This document shows, piece after piece, positions 34,359 through 43,621 of a DNA stretch of 64,000 nucleotides. A program made the translations under genes and the position numbers. The DNA is taken from the NCBI RefSeq assembly GCF_021028995.1, contig NZ_JAJJZG010000012.1, positions 44,203 to 108,202 on the forward strand, in the 5' to 3' direction. This stretch comes from Halobacterium sp. KA-4 (lineage in GTDB: Archaea; Halobacteriota; Halobacteria; Halobacteriales; Halobacteriaceae). The notes under the pieces are model-generated. The model had not been told where the DNA came from. It saw only the letters and a list, made by a program, of their open reading frames with translations, and made no database searches. How positions within the stretch are numbered: position 1 is the first letter of the stretch; the number at the start of each line of letters is the position of its first letter.

Positions 34359-35267
34359 ATGGCGGATTCACGTGTAACCTTTCTCAAAGTCTCCTGGGCT
34401 AATGTGCTATTAAATGCCCTCAAAATCGGTGTCGAGGGGACACTCGGACTGCTCACCGGAAGCCTCGCACTCACCGCTGACGCAGCGCACTCCGTCGCTG
34501 ACCTTCTCGCGAGCGGCGTCGTCTTGATCTGGGGCCGGTCCGTCTATGAGGATGCAGACCAGTCACACCCCCACGGACACAACCGATTCGAACCCCTCTC
34601 CGCGCTCTTCGTCGGTGGCATGCTCGTTCTCCTCGGACTCAAACTGCTGTACGATGCGGGTCACTCAATTCTAACTGGAGTGACCGCTGAGTACAGTATT
34701 TGGCTTATTATCGGGCTCCTGTTTGCACTCGGTGATATGTACGTCTGTTACTGGTATACCCAATACAAGAATCAGGAACTCCAGCTCCCGAGCCTCCGCG
34801 CGCTTGCTGCGGACAGTCTTAACGATCTCTATACGACTGGTGCGGCTCTGGTGGGTGTCCTCGGTATGGCAGTTGGTTACCCAGTTTTTGACCCGATTGC
34901 AGGCGGCATCGTGAGTCTACTCGTCATCCACCAAGGCGTAGATATCTCGCGAGAGAATATTCAGTATCTCGCCGATAGCGCTCCTCCGGAATCAGAACAG
35001 GAAGAGATCAAGGAGCGCATCCGGGAACACTCTGCTGTTCATGGTATTCACGATTTTGTCGCGTACTACTCTGGGCACATGATCGAAGTCGAGTTTCACG
35101 CCGAAGTCGATCAAGAACTATCGGTGGTCGAAGCACATGACGTAGAATCTGAACTCCGCCGGCGCGTCCGTGAAATCGAGCCAGTCGCTGATGTCCACGT
35201 CCACCTGGATCCGGCAGGGCTCGGAGAGTGGAAAGACGCGGATGAATCAACCACCTCTCCCGCATGA
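34359..35267 (+). CDS. Cation diffusion facilitator, FieF/MamB-like
   Basis: 302 aa, six transmembrane helices plus a C-terminal cytoplasmic metal-binding fold (VHGIHDFVAYYSGHMIEVEFHAEVD, VADVHVHLDP). The intramembrane site is HxxxD in helix 2 (AHSVAD) and DxxxD in helix 5 (ADSLND), a different ligand set from the HxxxD/HxxxD CDF at 29146-30063, suggesting a different metal (Fe, Mn or Co rather than strict Zn). The loop HPHGHNRFEP is typical of the family. TATA-like tatattat sequence lies directly before the ATG. Confidence 0.85.
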   Translation: MADSRVTFLKVSWANVLLNALKIGVEGTLGLLTGSLALTADAAHSVADLLASGVVLIWGRSVYEDADQSHPHGHNRFEPLSALFVGGMLVLLGLKLLYDAGHSILTGVTAEYSIWLIIGLLFALGDMYVCYWYTQYKNQELQLPSLRALAADSLNDLYTTGAALVGVLGMAVGYPVFDPIAGGIVSLLVIHQGVDISRENIQYLADSAPPESEQEEIKERIREHSAVHGIHDFVAYYSGHMIEVEFHAEVDQELSVVEAHDVESELRRRVREIEPVADVHVHLDPAGLGEWKDADESTTSPA

Positions 35268-35316
35268 ACGACCCTCGATACGGCAAACTGCAGGCTCTCT
35301 TCCTGAACTAAAACAC

Positions 35317-36757
35317 TTGACATCCTCCTCCGGCTAAAGCCGGAGGAATCCCGAGCGTTGGGATATTAGGGTTTGCAGACTCCCTGTTCTCTCGGTGTGA
35401 ACCGGCCGCTCTCGCGGTCGAACAGGAAGACTCCGGGCTGTGCCAACCAGCCGTTACTCATATCCCCCAACGGGGGACTCTGAGTTATCTTTCGTCGGAT
35501 ATTCACCGCACCATTCACGTCTGCGTTCATCGTCGTCTCACACGACGAACAGACGTACAAACCACGCTCCACACGGTTGCTATCCCGAATCTGCCCGCAA
35601 CACGAACACGTCTTACTCGTGTTCTCCTCATCTACACGGTCAACAAGGATTCCGTGTTCATCGGCCTTGTATTCAAGTAGATTCGTGAAGCGGTCGAACT
35701 CCCAGCCGTGCAACTTCTTGTTCCCCGACGCACCCCAATTCCGCGAGTCACCGTTCTCATCCTCGCGGATGTCACTGAGGTCGCCAACCGCGATTTTCGC
35801 CACACCTTCTTCGACACACCGCTCAACGATGTGCTTCGAGAGGGTATGGAGGAAGTGGTCTTTGCGTCGGGAGAGTTTCTGCCGAGCCTTCAACGCACGC
35901 TTCGACGGCCCGCTCTCGCCTTCGGTCTGGTACTCCTCGCGGGTGAAGTAGTGCTTGTCCTCTTTCAGCACGTTCCCCGGATACAACTCACTCGCGCCGT
36001 CTTCGTAGTCGATGGCGAGATAGTTGCTGATTCCGAGGTCGATACCCGCTGTCTTGTCACCGGGTGCGTCTTCGACGGGAATCTCTTTCTTACAGACGAG
36101 GTGGAGTTCCCACTCGTCGCCGTTCCAGACGCCACGCACCTGCTGGATGTTCTCAACATCCACGTCGGGGCGAGTTTCGTACTCCACGAGGATGAAGTCA
36201 GACCGACTCTCTTTCAGATTGAAGCCTTCCGAGAGGCGAAGTTGGCCGTGTTTGTCGTCGTGCTTGATGGCCCGTTTCTTCCACGTCACGGTGGAGCGTG
36301 GGTGGTCGTCGCCACGTTTCCGGTATCCCGGTGGGTTGTTGCCGTTGTCGGAGTTGTACCAGCCGGTGAACGCCTCAGCAAGTTCTTCAAGAACTCGCTG
36401 ACTTGACTGCGAATGCAGGTCACTGTAGCGTTCGTGGTCTTTCAACTCCGATTTCAGTTCGGCTTCGTCGGGTATCTCACCGTCTTCGTCCCACCGTTGT
36501 TGGATGTAGTAGCGTCCGACGTTCCACAGTTTGGATGCTGAGAACCCGCATTGGTCGAGATCGTCACGAACCTGCTGGTGGTTCGTGATTCGGGCGACGT
36601 AGGTGCGGGTTGTTTCCAACATCGAACTGCCTTTATAACACGTTATGAGAGTTCTTATTAAAACCAACGACCGGGTATGGAATATCCGGCTGGAATGTCG
36701 TCGGTGGGTTGTCGGTCAGAATGTCGGATTTATCCCGCGCCTAAAGGCGCGGGTATT
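35317..36757 (-). mobile_element. IS1341-type element (TnpB only)
   Basis: Right end at low coordinates: ttgacatcctcctccgg with hairpin 35327-35346 (cctccggc/gccggagg). Left end at high coordinates: hairpin 36734-36753 (cccgcgcc/ggcgcggg). Between them only tnpB is present, no tnpA, so it would need a TnpA in trans. The right-end sequence is nearly the same as at 50757-50800. The exact boundaries are estimates. Confidence 0.7.
35366..36622 (-). CDS. tnpB: TnpB RNA-guided nuclease-type protein with altered RuvC-II
   Basis: 418 aa from the ATG at 36622 (MLETTRTYVARI). Order: N-terminal wedge/REC region, RuvC-I with Asp195 (GIDLGISN), bridge helix region, RuvC-II, zinc finger with Cys339, Cys342, Cys358 and Cys361, and RuvC-III with Asp368 (NADVNGAVNI). 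The usual catalytic Glu of RuvC-II (EDL) is Gly280 here (IAVGDLSDIRED). Glu308 in HGWEFDRF or the following acidic residues might substitute. The guide (omega) RNA of such elements comes from the 3' end and right end, here 35317-35400. No tnpA partner. Confidence 0.85.
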   Translation of the reverse strand: MLETTRTYVARITNHQQVRDDLDQCGFSASKLWNVGRYYIQQRWDEDGEIPDEAELKSELKDHERYSDLHSQSSQRVLEELAEAFTGWYNSDNGNNPPGYRKRGDDHPRSTVTWKKRAIKHDDKHGQLRLSEGFNLKESRSDFILVEYETRPDVDVENIQQVRGVWNGDEWELHLVCKKEIPVEDAPGDKTAGIDLGISNYLAIDYEDGASELYPGNVLKEDKHYFTREEYQTEGESGPSKRALKARQKLSRRKDHFLHTLSKHIVERCVEEGVAKIAVGDLSDIREDENGDSRNWGASGNKKLHGWEFDRFTNLLEYKADEHGILVDRVDEENTSKTCSCCGQIRDSNRVERGLYVCSSCETTMNADVNGAVNIRRKITQSPPLGDMSNGWLAQPGVFLFDRESGRFTPREQGVCKP

Positions 36758-36808
36758 CTCCTTGTTCTTTATAACCCGGTCCCCGATCCAGCAGACGACT
36801 CAGTCGCT

Positions 36809-37210
36809 CTATTCCGTGGAGAGTTCCGGTTGGAGGAACATGACGTTCACGCGGCCGACGGCGTCGAAATCTCGGAGTCGGTACACTAACTCCCGGATTC
36901 GAGCTGCGGGTCCCTGACAGAAAACCGTCTCAAGACACCACTCCCCGTGGTGCATATGTTGTGTGGTGCCGATGACATCCTCGAAGTCATGCTGGACGGT
37001 ATGGAGTTCGCCGATGACGAGTGTGTGCTCGTAATCGAATGCCAGTGCTGCGACTGCGGGGCCTTCTAATCCTTCGAGCTCTGTGTGGCGCTCGATGTAT
37101 TCGTGAATCGCCTCGCGGACGGCACGGGAGCGTGATTCCAATCCTTCGTCTTGCCACGTCGTATCGAACGACTCGAGAACCTCTTGCGGAATGTTCAAAC
37201 TCGTTCGCAT
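36809..37210 (-). CDS. nikR: Nickel-responsive regulator NikR
   Basis: 133 aa from the ATG at 37210 (MRTSLNIPQEVLESF), exactly the length of E. coli NikR; the upstream frame adds 12 residues. Ribbon-helix-helix DNA-binding domain (1-45), then ACT-like domain with the square-planar Ni site: His74 (VQHD), His85 and His87 (HMH), and Cys92 (WCLE), all four conserved. It represses target genes when Ni is bound. Divergent from the NicO-type exporter 101 nt away, the probable target. Confidence 0.9.
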   Translation of the reverse strand: MRTSLNIPQEVLESFDTTWQDEGLESRSRAVREAIHEYIERHTELEGLEGPAVAALAFDYEHTLVIGELHTVQHDFEDVIGTTQHMHHGEWCLETVFCQGPAARIRELVYRLRDFDAVGRVNVMFLQPELSTE

Positions 37211-37311
37211 ACGTGAGCCATAGACGGCGCTCCTCAAGAGTGTCATTATTACGAACTCCCGAATCGGGTCATAACAACCCGTATAAGCGATCTCACTCTG
37301 CTATCGAGTAG

Positions 37312-38097
37312 ATGGCCAACGGAGTTCTCGGACTCGCACTCGGGGCAAGTGCTCTCGGTCTCACTCACGGGCTCGCCCCAGGGCACGGATGGGCGATTGC
37401 AGCGAGTTACGCGCTCGACAAACAGAACAAATGGTTCTATGCCGCCGCATCGAGCCTCATTCTCGGTATCGGACATCTTATTAGTAGTATCGCGATGGTG
37501 GTCGTGTACTTCTGGGCACTCTCGTACTTCGACCTCACCCAGATTAGTTGGATGAACTACGTCGCCGGAGCGTTACTCATCACCCTCGGGATCTGGCAAT
37601 ACTTCAATGGACATAACCACACCGCGTCAAATCACGATGGCGACCACAGTGGTCACCACGGCCATGACGACCACGATCACGCCCACAACAGCCACGATCA
37701 TTCCCACAGCACCGACGGTAATCAGGGGTGGATCGCTCGAGTTCGGCGGACCGTCCCGTTTACCGGCCAGTCCGACCATTCACACTCTCACGATCACCTC
37801 GACGAGACGCCAGATCGCGGGCTCTACGGCATGGCAGCCCTCGCGTTCGCCCTCGGATTCACCCACAACGAGGAGTTCGATATTATTGCGATCTGCACCG
37901 GCTCGACCTATTGCCTCGAACTGATGCTCATCTACTCGCTGGCCGTCATTACGTCACTCGTCGGTGTGACCCTGGTACTCGTGGCTGGCTACCAGCGTTA
38001 CGAAGATCGGCTTGAAGACTACGCGGAGTATCTGCCAGCATTCACGGCGACGATCCTCATCGTGATGGGTACGGGATTCATTTTGGGCATCTTCTAA
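37312..38097 (+). CDS. NicO/RcnA-like nickel-cobalt exporter
   Basis: 261 aa, six transmembrane helices. The first helix carries LTHGLAPGHGWAIA, the HxxxPGH-like signature of the NicO/UreH/RcnA group, and the fifth region carries LGFTHNEEFDI. A long His/Asp-rich loop (residues about 105-165, with many HDH and HSH units) stands between helices 3 and 4, as in RcnA Ni/Co efflux proteins. Divergent from nikR, which argues for nickel. Export rather than uptake is inferred from the His-rich loop and context. Confidence 0.85.
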   Translation: MANGVLGLALGASALGLTHGLAPGHGWAIAASYALDKQNKWFYAAASSLILGIGHLISSIAMVVVYFWALSYFDLTQISWMNYVAGALLITLGIWQYFNGHNHTASNHDGDHSGHHGHDDHDHAHNSHDHSHSTDGNQGWIARVRRTVPFTGQSDHSHSHDHLDETPDRGLYGMAALAFALGFTHNEEFDIIAICTGSTYCLELMLIYSLAVITSLVGVTLVLVAGYQRYEDRLEDYAEYLPAFTATILIVMGTGFILGIF

Positions 38098-38179
38098 GTC
38101 GTAAAAACGGCCTCCTAGTGCCAGAAATAATTATCTATCCGAAAGATTCAGCCTTACGTGAATGACGAGAAAGCACTTC

Positions 38180-40462
38180 TCAGTCAGCAGATTGAGCGTC
38201 AGTAGGTGAAGTCGCACTTGGGAGCTCGGGGAGGGATAGATCGACGCGCCGGAGCAACTGCGCGTTAATCGCGACGATTACTGTACTCAACGACATCAGG
38301 AGGGCGCCCACGGCAGGAGACAGCAGAATCCCGATCGGTGCCAACACGCCTGCTGCAAGCGGAATCGCGAATACGTTGTACCCCGCCGCCCAGACGATGT
38401 TCTCCTGCATCTTCCGATAGCTCGCCTTGCTCAGCTTTACGAGCCGAACGACGTCCATCGGATTGTTCTGGACAAGAATAACATCCGCCGACTGGACCGC
38501 AACGTCGGTGCCGCTTCCAATGGCGATGCCGACGTCGGCTCGCGTCAGCGCCGGCGCGTCGTTCACACCGTCACCGACCATCCCCACCAGCTTCCCCTGG
38601 TCTTGGAGCTCCTGGACTTTCTCGTCTTTGTCTTCGGGGAGTACCTCCGCGAACACCGTGTCGATGCCTAGTTCGTCGGCGACAGCGTCGGCAACGTCCT
38701 GAGAATCGCCAGTCAGCATTGCCACCTCAATACCTAGCTCGTGGAGGGCGTCGACGACGCGGAAACTCTCCTCGCGGATCACGTCGGCCATCGCGAACGC
38801 GGCGATCAACTCTCCTTCGCGAACGAGGTACACCACGGTCTGGGCGTTCTGGCCGGCCTCGTCAGCGAAGCACTGGAGGTAATCGGGAATTTCGCTATCG
38901 AGTTGGGCCAACAGGTTCGGGCCGCCGACGTACACCTCGTTGCCGTCGACGTTCGCCCGGACCCCTCGCCCTTTGATTGCCTCGAAGCTGGATGCATCAG
39001 GAGCGCTGAGATCACGCTCGTCAGCTGCCTCGCGGATGGCTCGGGCGATCATATGTTCAGAGTCACTCTCGACGGCCGCCGCCAGCGCGAGCGCGTCATC
39101 GTCGTCGACGACGTCGATGGTCGCCATATCCACGACGCCGTGTTCGCCCTCGGTGAGCGTCCCCGTCTTGTCGAAGATGATAGCGTCCAGATTCCGTGCG
39201 TCCTCCATCGCGATCCGGTCGCGAACGAGCATCCCGTTCCGAGCGGCGAGCGACGTGTTGATCGCGACGACCAGGGGGATTGCGAGCCCGAGGGCGTGCG
39301 GACAGGCGATGACGAGTACCGTCACGACGCGCTCGATGACCGTCGCGTCGAACGAGACCGTGAGTGTCCACGCAATCGCCGTCACGACTGCCGCCCCGAG
39401 CGCGACGTAGAACAGCCAGCCGGCCGCGCGGTCGGCCAGCACCTGGGTCTTCGACTTGCTTTGCTGGGCTTCCTCGACGAGCCGCATGATGCCCGCCAGC
39501 GTCGTCTCCTCGCCCGTCGCACCGACGTGGACACGGAGACTGCCGTCGCCGTTGATGGTGCCGCCGATGACCTCGTCGCCGGGCTTCTTCGAAACCGGTT
39601 TCGATTCACCCGTGATCATCGACTCGTTGACGTCCGAATCGCCATCCTCGATGACGCCATCCGCCGGGATGCTCGCGCCCGGCCGGACGAGTACGAGGTC
39701 GCCCTCAGAGAGTTCACTGACGGGGACCTCCTCGGTCTCCCCGTCGTCGGTGATACGCTCGGCGGTGTCGGGCATCAGCTTCGCCAGTTCGTCGAGCGCG
39801 CTGGAGGCCCGCCGGACCGACCGCATCTCGATCCAGTGGCCGAGCAGCATGATGTCGATCAGTGTGACGAGTTCCCAGAAGAACGCCGACTGTGTGGGGA
39901 AAATCACGCTCGCGAGGCTGTAGACGAACGCGACGGTGATCGCCATAGAGATCAACGTCATCATCCCCGGCGACCGGTCTTTCAGCTCCGGGAGTGCCAT
40001 CTGGAGGAATGGAACGCCACCGTACGCGAAGACGATGACCGCGAAGACAGGGTTGATCCACTCGCTGCCCGGGAATACAGGGACGGAGAAGCCGAGCCAC
40101 TCCTGTAGCATTTCGCTGTACAGGAGAACGGGAATCGACAGGAGCGTCGAAATGAAGAAACGCCGGCGGAACATCTGTTCATGGCCTTCGTGCATCCCGC
40201 CATGGCCCTCGCCGTGTCCCTCGTGGGAACCGTGGCCGTGCCCGTCGCCCTCGTGGCCGGCGTGTTCGTGCTGTTCGTGGGACGCCATCTCACCTGCCGC
40301 AGCAGGGTGAGCCTCCTCCTCCAGTAGCTCCTGTTCTACCCCTTCCCCGCCTGATTCAGCGACCGCTTCATCGTGGTCGCCGTGTTCGTGCTGGTGACTG
40401 CTGGTGTCCTGCTGGTCCTCTCCTCCCGGGGAATTCTCAGCTGTATCTTTGTGGTCGTCCAT
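38180..40462 (-). CDS. copB: CopB-type copper P1B ATPase (CPH motif)
   Basis: 760 aa. N-terminal His-rich region of about 95 residues ([32 protein letters not shown]) replaces CxxC domains. Then eight helices, ITGESKP, the CPH ion motif (387-389, [12 protein letters not shown]), DKTGT (Asp431), SEHMIA in place of SEHP, and [11 protein letters not shown] with a His-rich tail defines the P1B-3 (CopB) subgroup, which exports Cu+ or Cu2+/Ag+. Transcribed with the CopZ-like and YHS permease genes on the same strand but with gaps of about 145 and 180 nt. The plus-strand 455-aa ORF over it is an antisense artefact. Confidence 0.9.
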   Translation of the reverse strand: MDDHKDTAENSPGGEDQQDTSSHQHEHGDHDEAVAESGGEGVEQELLEEEAHPAAAGEMASHEQHEHAGHEGDGHGHGSHEGHGEGHGGMHEGHEQMFRRRFFISTLLSIPVLLYSEMLQEWLGFSVPVFPGSEWINPVFAVIVFAYGGVPFLQMALPELKDRSPGMMTLISMAITVAFVYSLASVIFPTQSAFFWELVTLIDIMLLGHWIEMRSVRRASSALDELAKLMPDTAERITDDGETEEVPVSELSEGDLVLVRPGASIPADGVIEDGDSDVNESMITGESKPVSKKPGDEVIGGTINGDGSLRVHVGATGEETTLAGIMRLVEEAQQSKSKTQVLADRAAGWLFYVALGAAVVTAIAWTLTVSFDATVIERVVTVLVIACPHALGLAIPLVVAINTSLAARNGMLVRDRIAMEDARNLDAIIFDKTGTLTEGEHGVVDMATIDVVDDDDALALAAAVESDSEHMIARAIREAADERDLSAPDASSFEAIKGRGVRANVDGNEVYVGGPNLLAQLDSEIPDYLQCFADEAGQNAQTVVYLVREGELIAAFAMADVIREESFRVVDALHELGIEVAMLTGDSQDVADAVADELGIDTVFAEVLPEDKDEKVQELQDQGKLVGMVGDGVNDAPALTRADVGIAIGSGTDVAVQSADVILVQNNPMDVVRLVKLSKASYRKMQENIVWAAGYNVFAIPLAAGVLAPIGILLSPAVGALLMSLSTVIVAINAQLLRRVDLSLPELPSATSPTDAQSAD

Positions 40463-40608
40463 GGGTCATGTTCTCAATTGAGGTGGTTCCGCCGGCTTCC
40501 TGAATCTTCGGCCCTAAAATCATACAGCAGGTCCAGCACAGGCAAACTCTGAAGACAGCGGTTAGCCGTCGTCTCGGAGCGACCCGTGCTATCTACAGCG
40601 CACGATAC

Positions 40609-40806
40609 TCAGGCGTGAGCGGTGTATCCCGCGTCTTCGACGGCCGCCACGAGGGCCGTGACCTCTGCCTCACCGTCGATGCTTGCCTGTTCACTCTCCC
40701 TGTCGACGGTCACGGAAGTCACGCCAAAGACCTCTTCAAGGGCCTCTTCGACCGTCTGCTCACAGTGACCGCACGTCATTCCCTCTACGGTGATGGTCGT
40801 CGTCAT
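40609..40806 (-). CDS. copZ: Copper chaperone CopZ (single HMA domain)
   Basis: 65 aa from the ATG at 40806; upstream in-frame codons cross an operator-like palindrome. A single ferredoxin-like heavy-metal-associated domain with MTCGHC (Cys12/Cys15) and a late GYTAHA. It binds Cu(I) in the cytoplasm and delivers it to exporters such as the CopB-type ATPase next door, which lacks such a domain itself. Confidence 0.9.
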   Translation of the reverse strand: MTTTITVEGMTCGHCEQTVEEALEEVFGVTSVTVDRESEQASIDGEAEVTALVAAVEDAGYTAHA

Positions 40807-40830
40807 ACAGGGGTACATACGGTCCCCTGT
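40807..40830. promoter_or_regulatory. Operator-like palindrome at the copZ start
   Basis: Arms acagggg (40807-40813) and cccctgt (40824-40830) are perfect complements with a 10-nt spacer, ending one base before the copZ ATG. With a leaderless start this covers the transcription start, a good place for a copper-responsive repressor. Confidence 0.55.
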
Positions 40831-40983
40831 CTTTAGCAGATTTCCCCTTTGATGATGCTGATGTCCCATAGGGAAAACTTTGGATTCGAAATCTCATCCA
40901 CAGCCCTCACGAACCCGTTCTTCGGTTCGCCAACTGTCGACCCCAAGGATATCCAGCTGAGATATGAGACATTCAGCCGTTCA

Positions 40984-42369
40984 CTAGTGGTCGTGTCCCT
41001 CCATCACCATCGGATGCCCGGTGGCGTATTCGTCGGGATCCTCCTCGAAGGTCTCCTTACAGGTCTGCGAGCAGAAGTAGTACGTCTCACCGTCGTGGGT
41101 CGCCGATGGCTCGCTATCGTCAGTCCGCATCCCACAGACGGGATCACGGTACTGGCCAGGCGCACCGAGGCCGCGACGATACACGTACAGGAGAAAGCCG
41201 GAAAGCGCGAACGCAATGAGGTTGAGGTAGAACGTGTAGTTGAGCTCGAAGTACGTTTGCTCGGTCGCCGTCTCGCCGCCCGCCAGATCAGGGACGATGC
41301 CGAGCGCGTCGAACAGCAGCTCCATGAGGAAGCCCGTGAACGCCATCGTCACGAAAAAGACGCCAAGGATGTACAGCATGATCTTCCAGCCGTAGTACTT
41401 CCGGTAGACGTTCAGCACGGGAATCGTGATGAGGTCGGCGTAGACGAACGCGATGACGCCGGCGAAGCTGATGCCGCCGCCCCACAGCGCGACGGCGAAC
41501 GGGACATTACCCATGCTGCCGACGAAGCTGATAACGGCGATGGCGACGCCCATAATCGCGTTCTCGGCCGTCACAAGCAGCCCGTCGCCCTGGATGAACA
41601 GGGTGTTCCACACCCACTGGGGGACGAAGACGATGACGAACCCCGATATCAGGAAGCCGGCGATGACGTCCTTCCAGATCATCGACCACTCCTTGCGGTA
41701 CTGGTTCCCGACTTTGTACCAGCCACCCCACGACAGTAATTCGTCACGCCACCCGCCGCGGCTCGACATCTCCTGGCGGTAGGTCTCCATACAGCCCTCC
41801 GAGCAGAACTTGAGCGTTTCACCGCCGTCAGTCCTAAGCGTGTACTCGTCTTTGCCTTCCATCCCGCAGGTCGGATCCTCGGTGACGCCCGCCTCACGGT
41901 CGCGCTCGTTGAGCGCCTCTCGCACCTCATCGAAGAGGTTCTCCGGAAGCGTGAGGTGAACGATGACGGCCATCACGGCGATGAGAATGAGTCCGCCGAG
42001 TAACTCTGCGACTAGGAACTCCCAGCCCAACAGAATCAGGATTATCAACCCGAGTTCGACGATGAGGTTCGTCGACGCGAACATGAACGCGAGGAAGTTC
42101 ACCGCGTGCGCCCCCTTCTTGAACAACCCCTTCCCGATGGCGACGGCACCGAAACTACAGCCACTACTGGCCGCGCCGAACGCAGTCGCCTTGGTGAGCC
42201 CGCTCAGATCGCCATCACCGAGGACCTGCGCCATCCGCTCCTTGGAGACGTAGACTTGGACAAGGCTCGTGATCGTGAGGCCCATGATGATCGCCCACGC
42301 CGCCGTCCAGAGGAAGCCCACTCCGATACGTAGAGCTTCGGAGATGCCATCAATCATCGTCGCTACCAT
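40984..42369 (-). CDS. DUF318/ArsP-like permease with two YHS domains
   Basis: 461 aa. Two four-helix permease halves of the UPF0718/DUF318 type (first half 1-140 with ASSGCSFGAVAIGKGLF, Cys71; second half about 215-400 with SMGNVPFAVALWGGGISFAG). Between them lies a YHS/TRASH metal domain (Cys168, Cys189, Cys193: DPTCGM...FCSEGC) and a second one is at the C terminus (DPVCGM...YFCSQTC). The YHS domains probably bind Cu or a similar ion. Located beside copZ and copB, so copper transport or copper delivery is likely; direction cannot be told. Confidence 0.8.
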   Translation of the reverse strand: MVATMIDGISEALRIGVGFLWTAAWAIIMGLTITSLVQVYVSKERMAQVLGDGDLSGLTKATAFGAASSGCSFGAVAIGKGLFKKGAHAVNFLAFMFASTNLIVELGLIILILLGWEFLVAELLGGLILIAVMAVIVHLTLPENLFDEVREALNERDREAGVTEDPTCGMEGKDEYTLRTDGGETLKFCSEGCMETYRQEMSSRGGWRDELLSWGGWYKVGNQYRKEWSMIWKDVIAGFLISGFVIVFVPQWVWNTLFIQGDGLLVTAENAIMGVAIAVISFVGSMGNVPFAVALWGGGISFAGVIAFVYADLITIPVLNVYRKYYGWKIMLYILGVFFVTMAFTGFLMELLFDALGIVPDLAGGETATEQTYFELNYTFYLNLIAFALSGFLLYVYRRGLGAPGQYRDPVCGMRTDDSEPSATHDGETYYFCSQTCKETFEEDPDEYATGHPMVMEGHDH

Positions 42370-42470
42370 AGGTATCAGTTCGAAGGGATCATCTATTGCA
42401 GTTTTCCTTCAGATAGTTCGGGTCAGAGCCGTGGTGAGTAGGTATTCAAAAGAATTGTGTCGGGTGGAAC

Positions 42471-43167
42471 GGTAGTGTTCAGATAAGGATTGAAAGGTGA
42501 GGCGGAGCGTTTTCTGAGGGATCTATGCCCGAAAACACCCGCCTTAGCGGTTGTTTAGACCAGATCGAGTTAGAGTTTGTTGAACGAGAAGCGACACCGC
42601 AACTGCTGATGAAGCTCAGTATTCAGCGCCATCTTGCTGAAGTCTATATTTCGAATACTGTGTTAATTCTTTAGATATTCGATGTCGAACGCGCACGCTC
42701 CACCGTTCATAACTGGGTTCATAAGGCTGACCTACAGCCCGAGTCTGGACGGACTCCGGATCACGTCGCGGTTGACGAAACTGTGATTCGACTCGATAAC
42801 GAACAGTACTAGCTGTACGCTGCTGTCGATCCAGAAACGAACGAATCACTCCATACAGAGCTTGAACCGACGCGTACGAACGTGATTGCTCGCTCGTTTT
42901 CGCCAAACTCCGCGAGAAACATGACATCGATGATGCTCTGTTTCTCGTTGATGGCGCACCCCCGCTGAAAGACGCCTGTCAACGACACGGTCTCCGGTTC
43001 CAGTATGAAAAACATGGGAATCGGAATGCTGTCGAACGTGTCTTTCGAAAAATAAAACGACGTACTTCCTCGTTCTCAAACTGTTTCAGCAACGCCGCAG
43101 CAAGCACCGCCGACGATTGGCTCAGATCGTTCAGCTTCGCATGGAATCAGCTTATCTGAACACTACC
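42471..43167 (+). mobile_element. Degenerate IS6-family insertion sequence
   Basis: 697 bp bounded by perfect 17-bp inverted repeats ggtagtgttcagataag (42471-42487) and its complement (43151-43167), enclosing a decayed IS6-type transposase. Flanking 8-mers (ggtggaac and cactaccg) do not match, so no target duplication remains, consistent with recombination or replicative resolution. Confidence 0.85.
42525..43159 (+). pseudogene. IS6-family transposase, inactivated
   Basis: From ATG 42525 the frame reads MPENTRLSGCLDQIELEF and later VERARSTVHNWVHKADLQP, PDHVAVDETVIRL, LYAAVDPET and, in another frame, LFLVDGAPPLKDACQRHGL and HGNRNAVERVFRKIKRR: the haloarchaeal IS6 DDE transposase. Two in-frame TAG codons (42672, 42810) and a frameshift near 42895 inactivate it. 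The DDE residues themselves (VDE, VDG, ERVFR) are still visible. Confidence 0.85.
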
Positions 43168-43249
43168 CACTACCGTCAAAGGCACAACCGCATTAAATAG
43201 TTATTGCGTAGTATAATCTGAGAACCCAAACTCACGGAGGAATCACAAT

Positions 43250-43621
43250 ATGCCGACAAATTCAGACGACACGCAACTTATTACGCTCCTCCTCGTTATC
43301 ATCGGCGCCGTATTCATCTTCCCGTTGTTCTTCATAGGCTTCGGAATGATGGGATTCGGTCCGATGATGAGCGGGATGTGGGGTGGTCACATGTGGGGCG
43401 ACGGGACGATACCTGGCTGGATGTTCATCGTGGGCATCCTGATGCAGCTGCTGTTCCTCGCCGCCCTCGTCGGTGGTGGGTACCTCGTCTATCGCGCGGT
43501 CACGGGGGGTGCAAGTGACTCAGACCAAGCACTGGAAGAGCTTCGGCTCGCCTACGCCCGCGGGGAACTGACCGACGAGGAATACGAACAGCGACGCGAA
43601 GCACTCGAACGAGATACCTGA
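43250..43621 (+). CDS. SHOCT-domain small membrane protein
   Basis: 123 aa: two transmembrane helices with a Met/Gly/Trp-rich loop (FGMMGFGPMMSGMWGGHMWGDG), then a C-terminal SHOCT motif (LEELRLAYARGELTDEEYEQRR). The Met/His-rich loop could bind copper, but no such role is shown. The stop abuts the HPP gene stop in convergent orientation. Located after the copper module. Confidence 0.75.
   Translation: MPTNSDDTQLITLLLVIIGAVFIFPLFFIGFGMMGFGPMMSGMWGGHMWGDGTIPGWMFIVGILMQLLFLAALVGGGYLVYRAVTGGASDSDQALEELRLAYARGELTDEEYEQRREALERDT

Noticed and set aside
38741..40108. 455-aa open frame antisense to the copper ATPase
   Set aside because: Low-complexity Arg/Asp/Gly translation mirrors the ATPase codon pattern; all P1B motifs are on the other strand.
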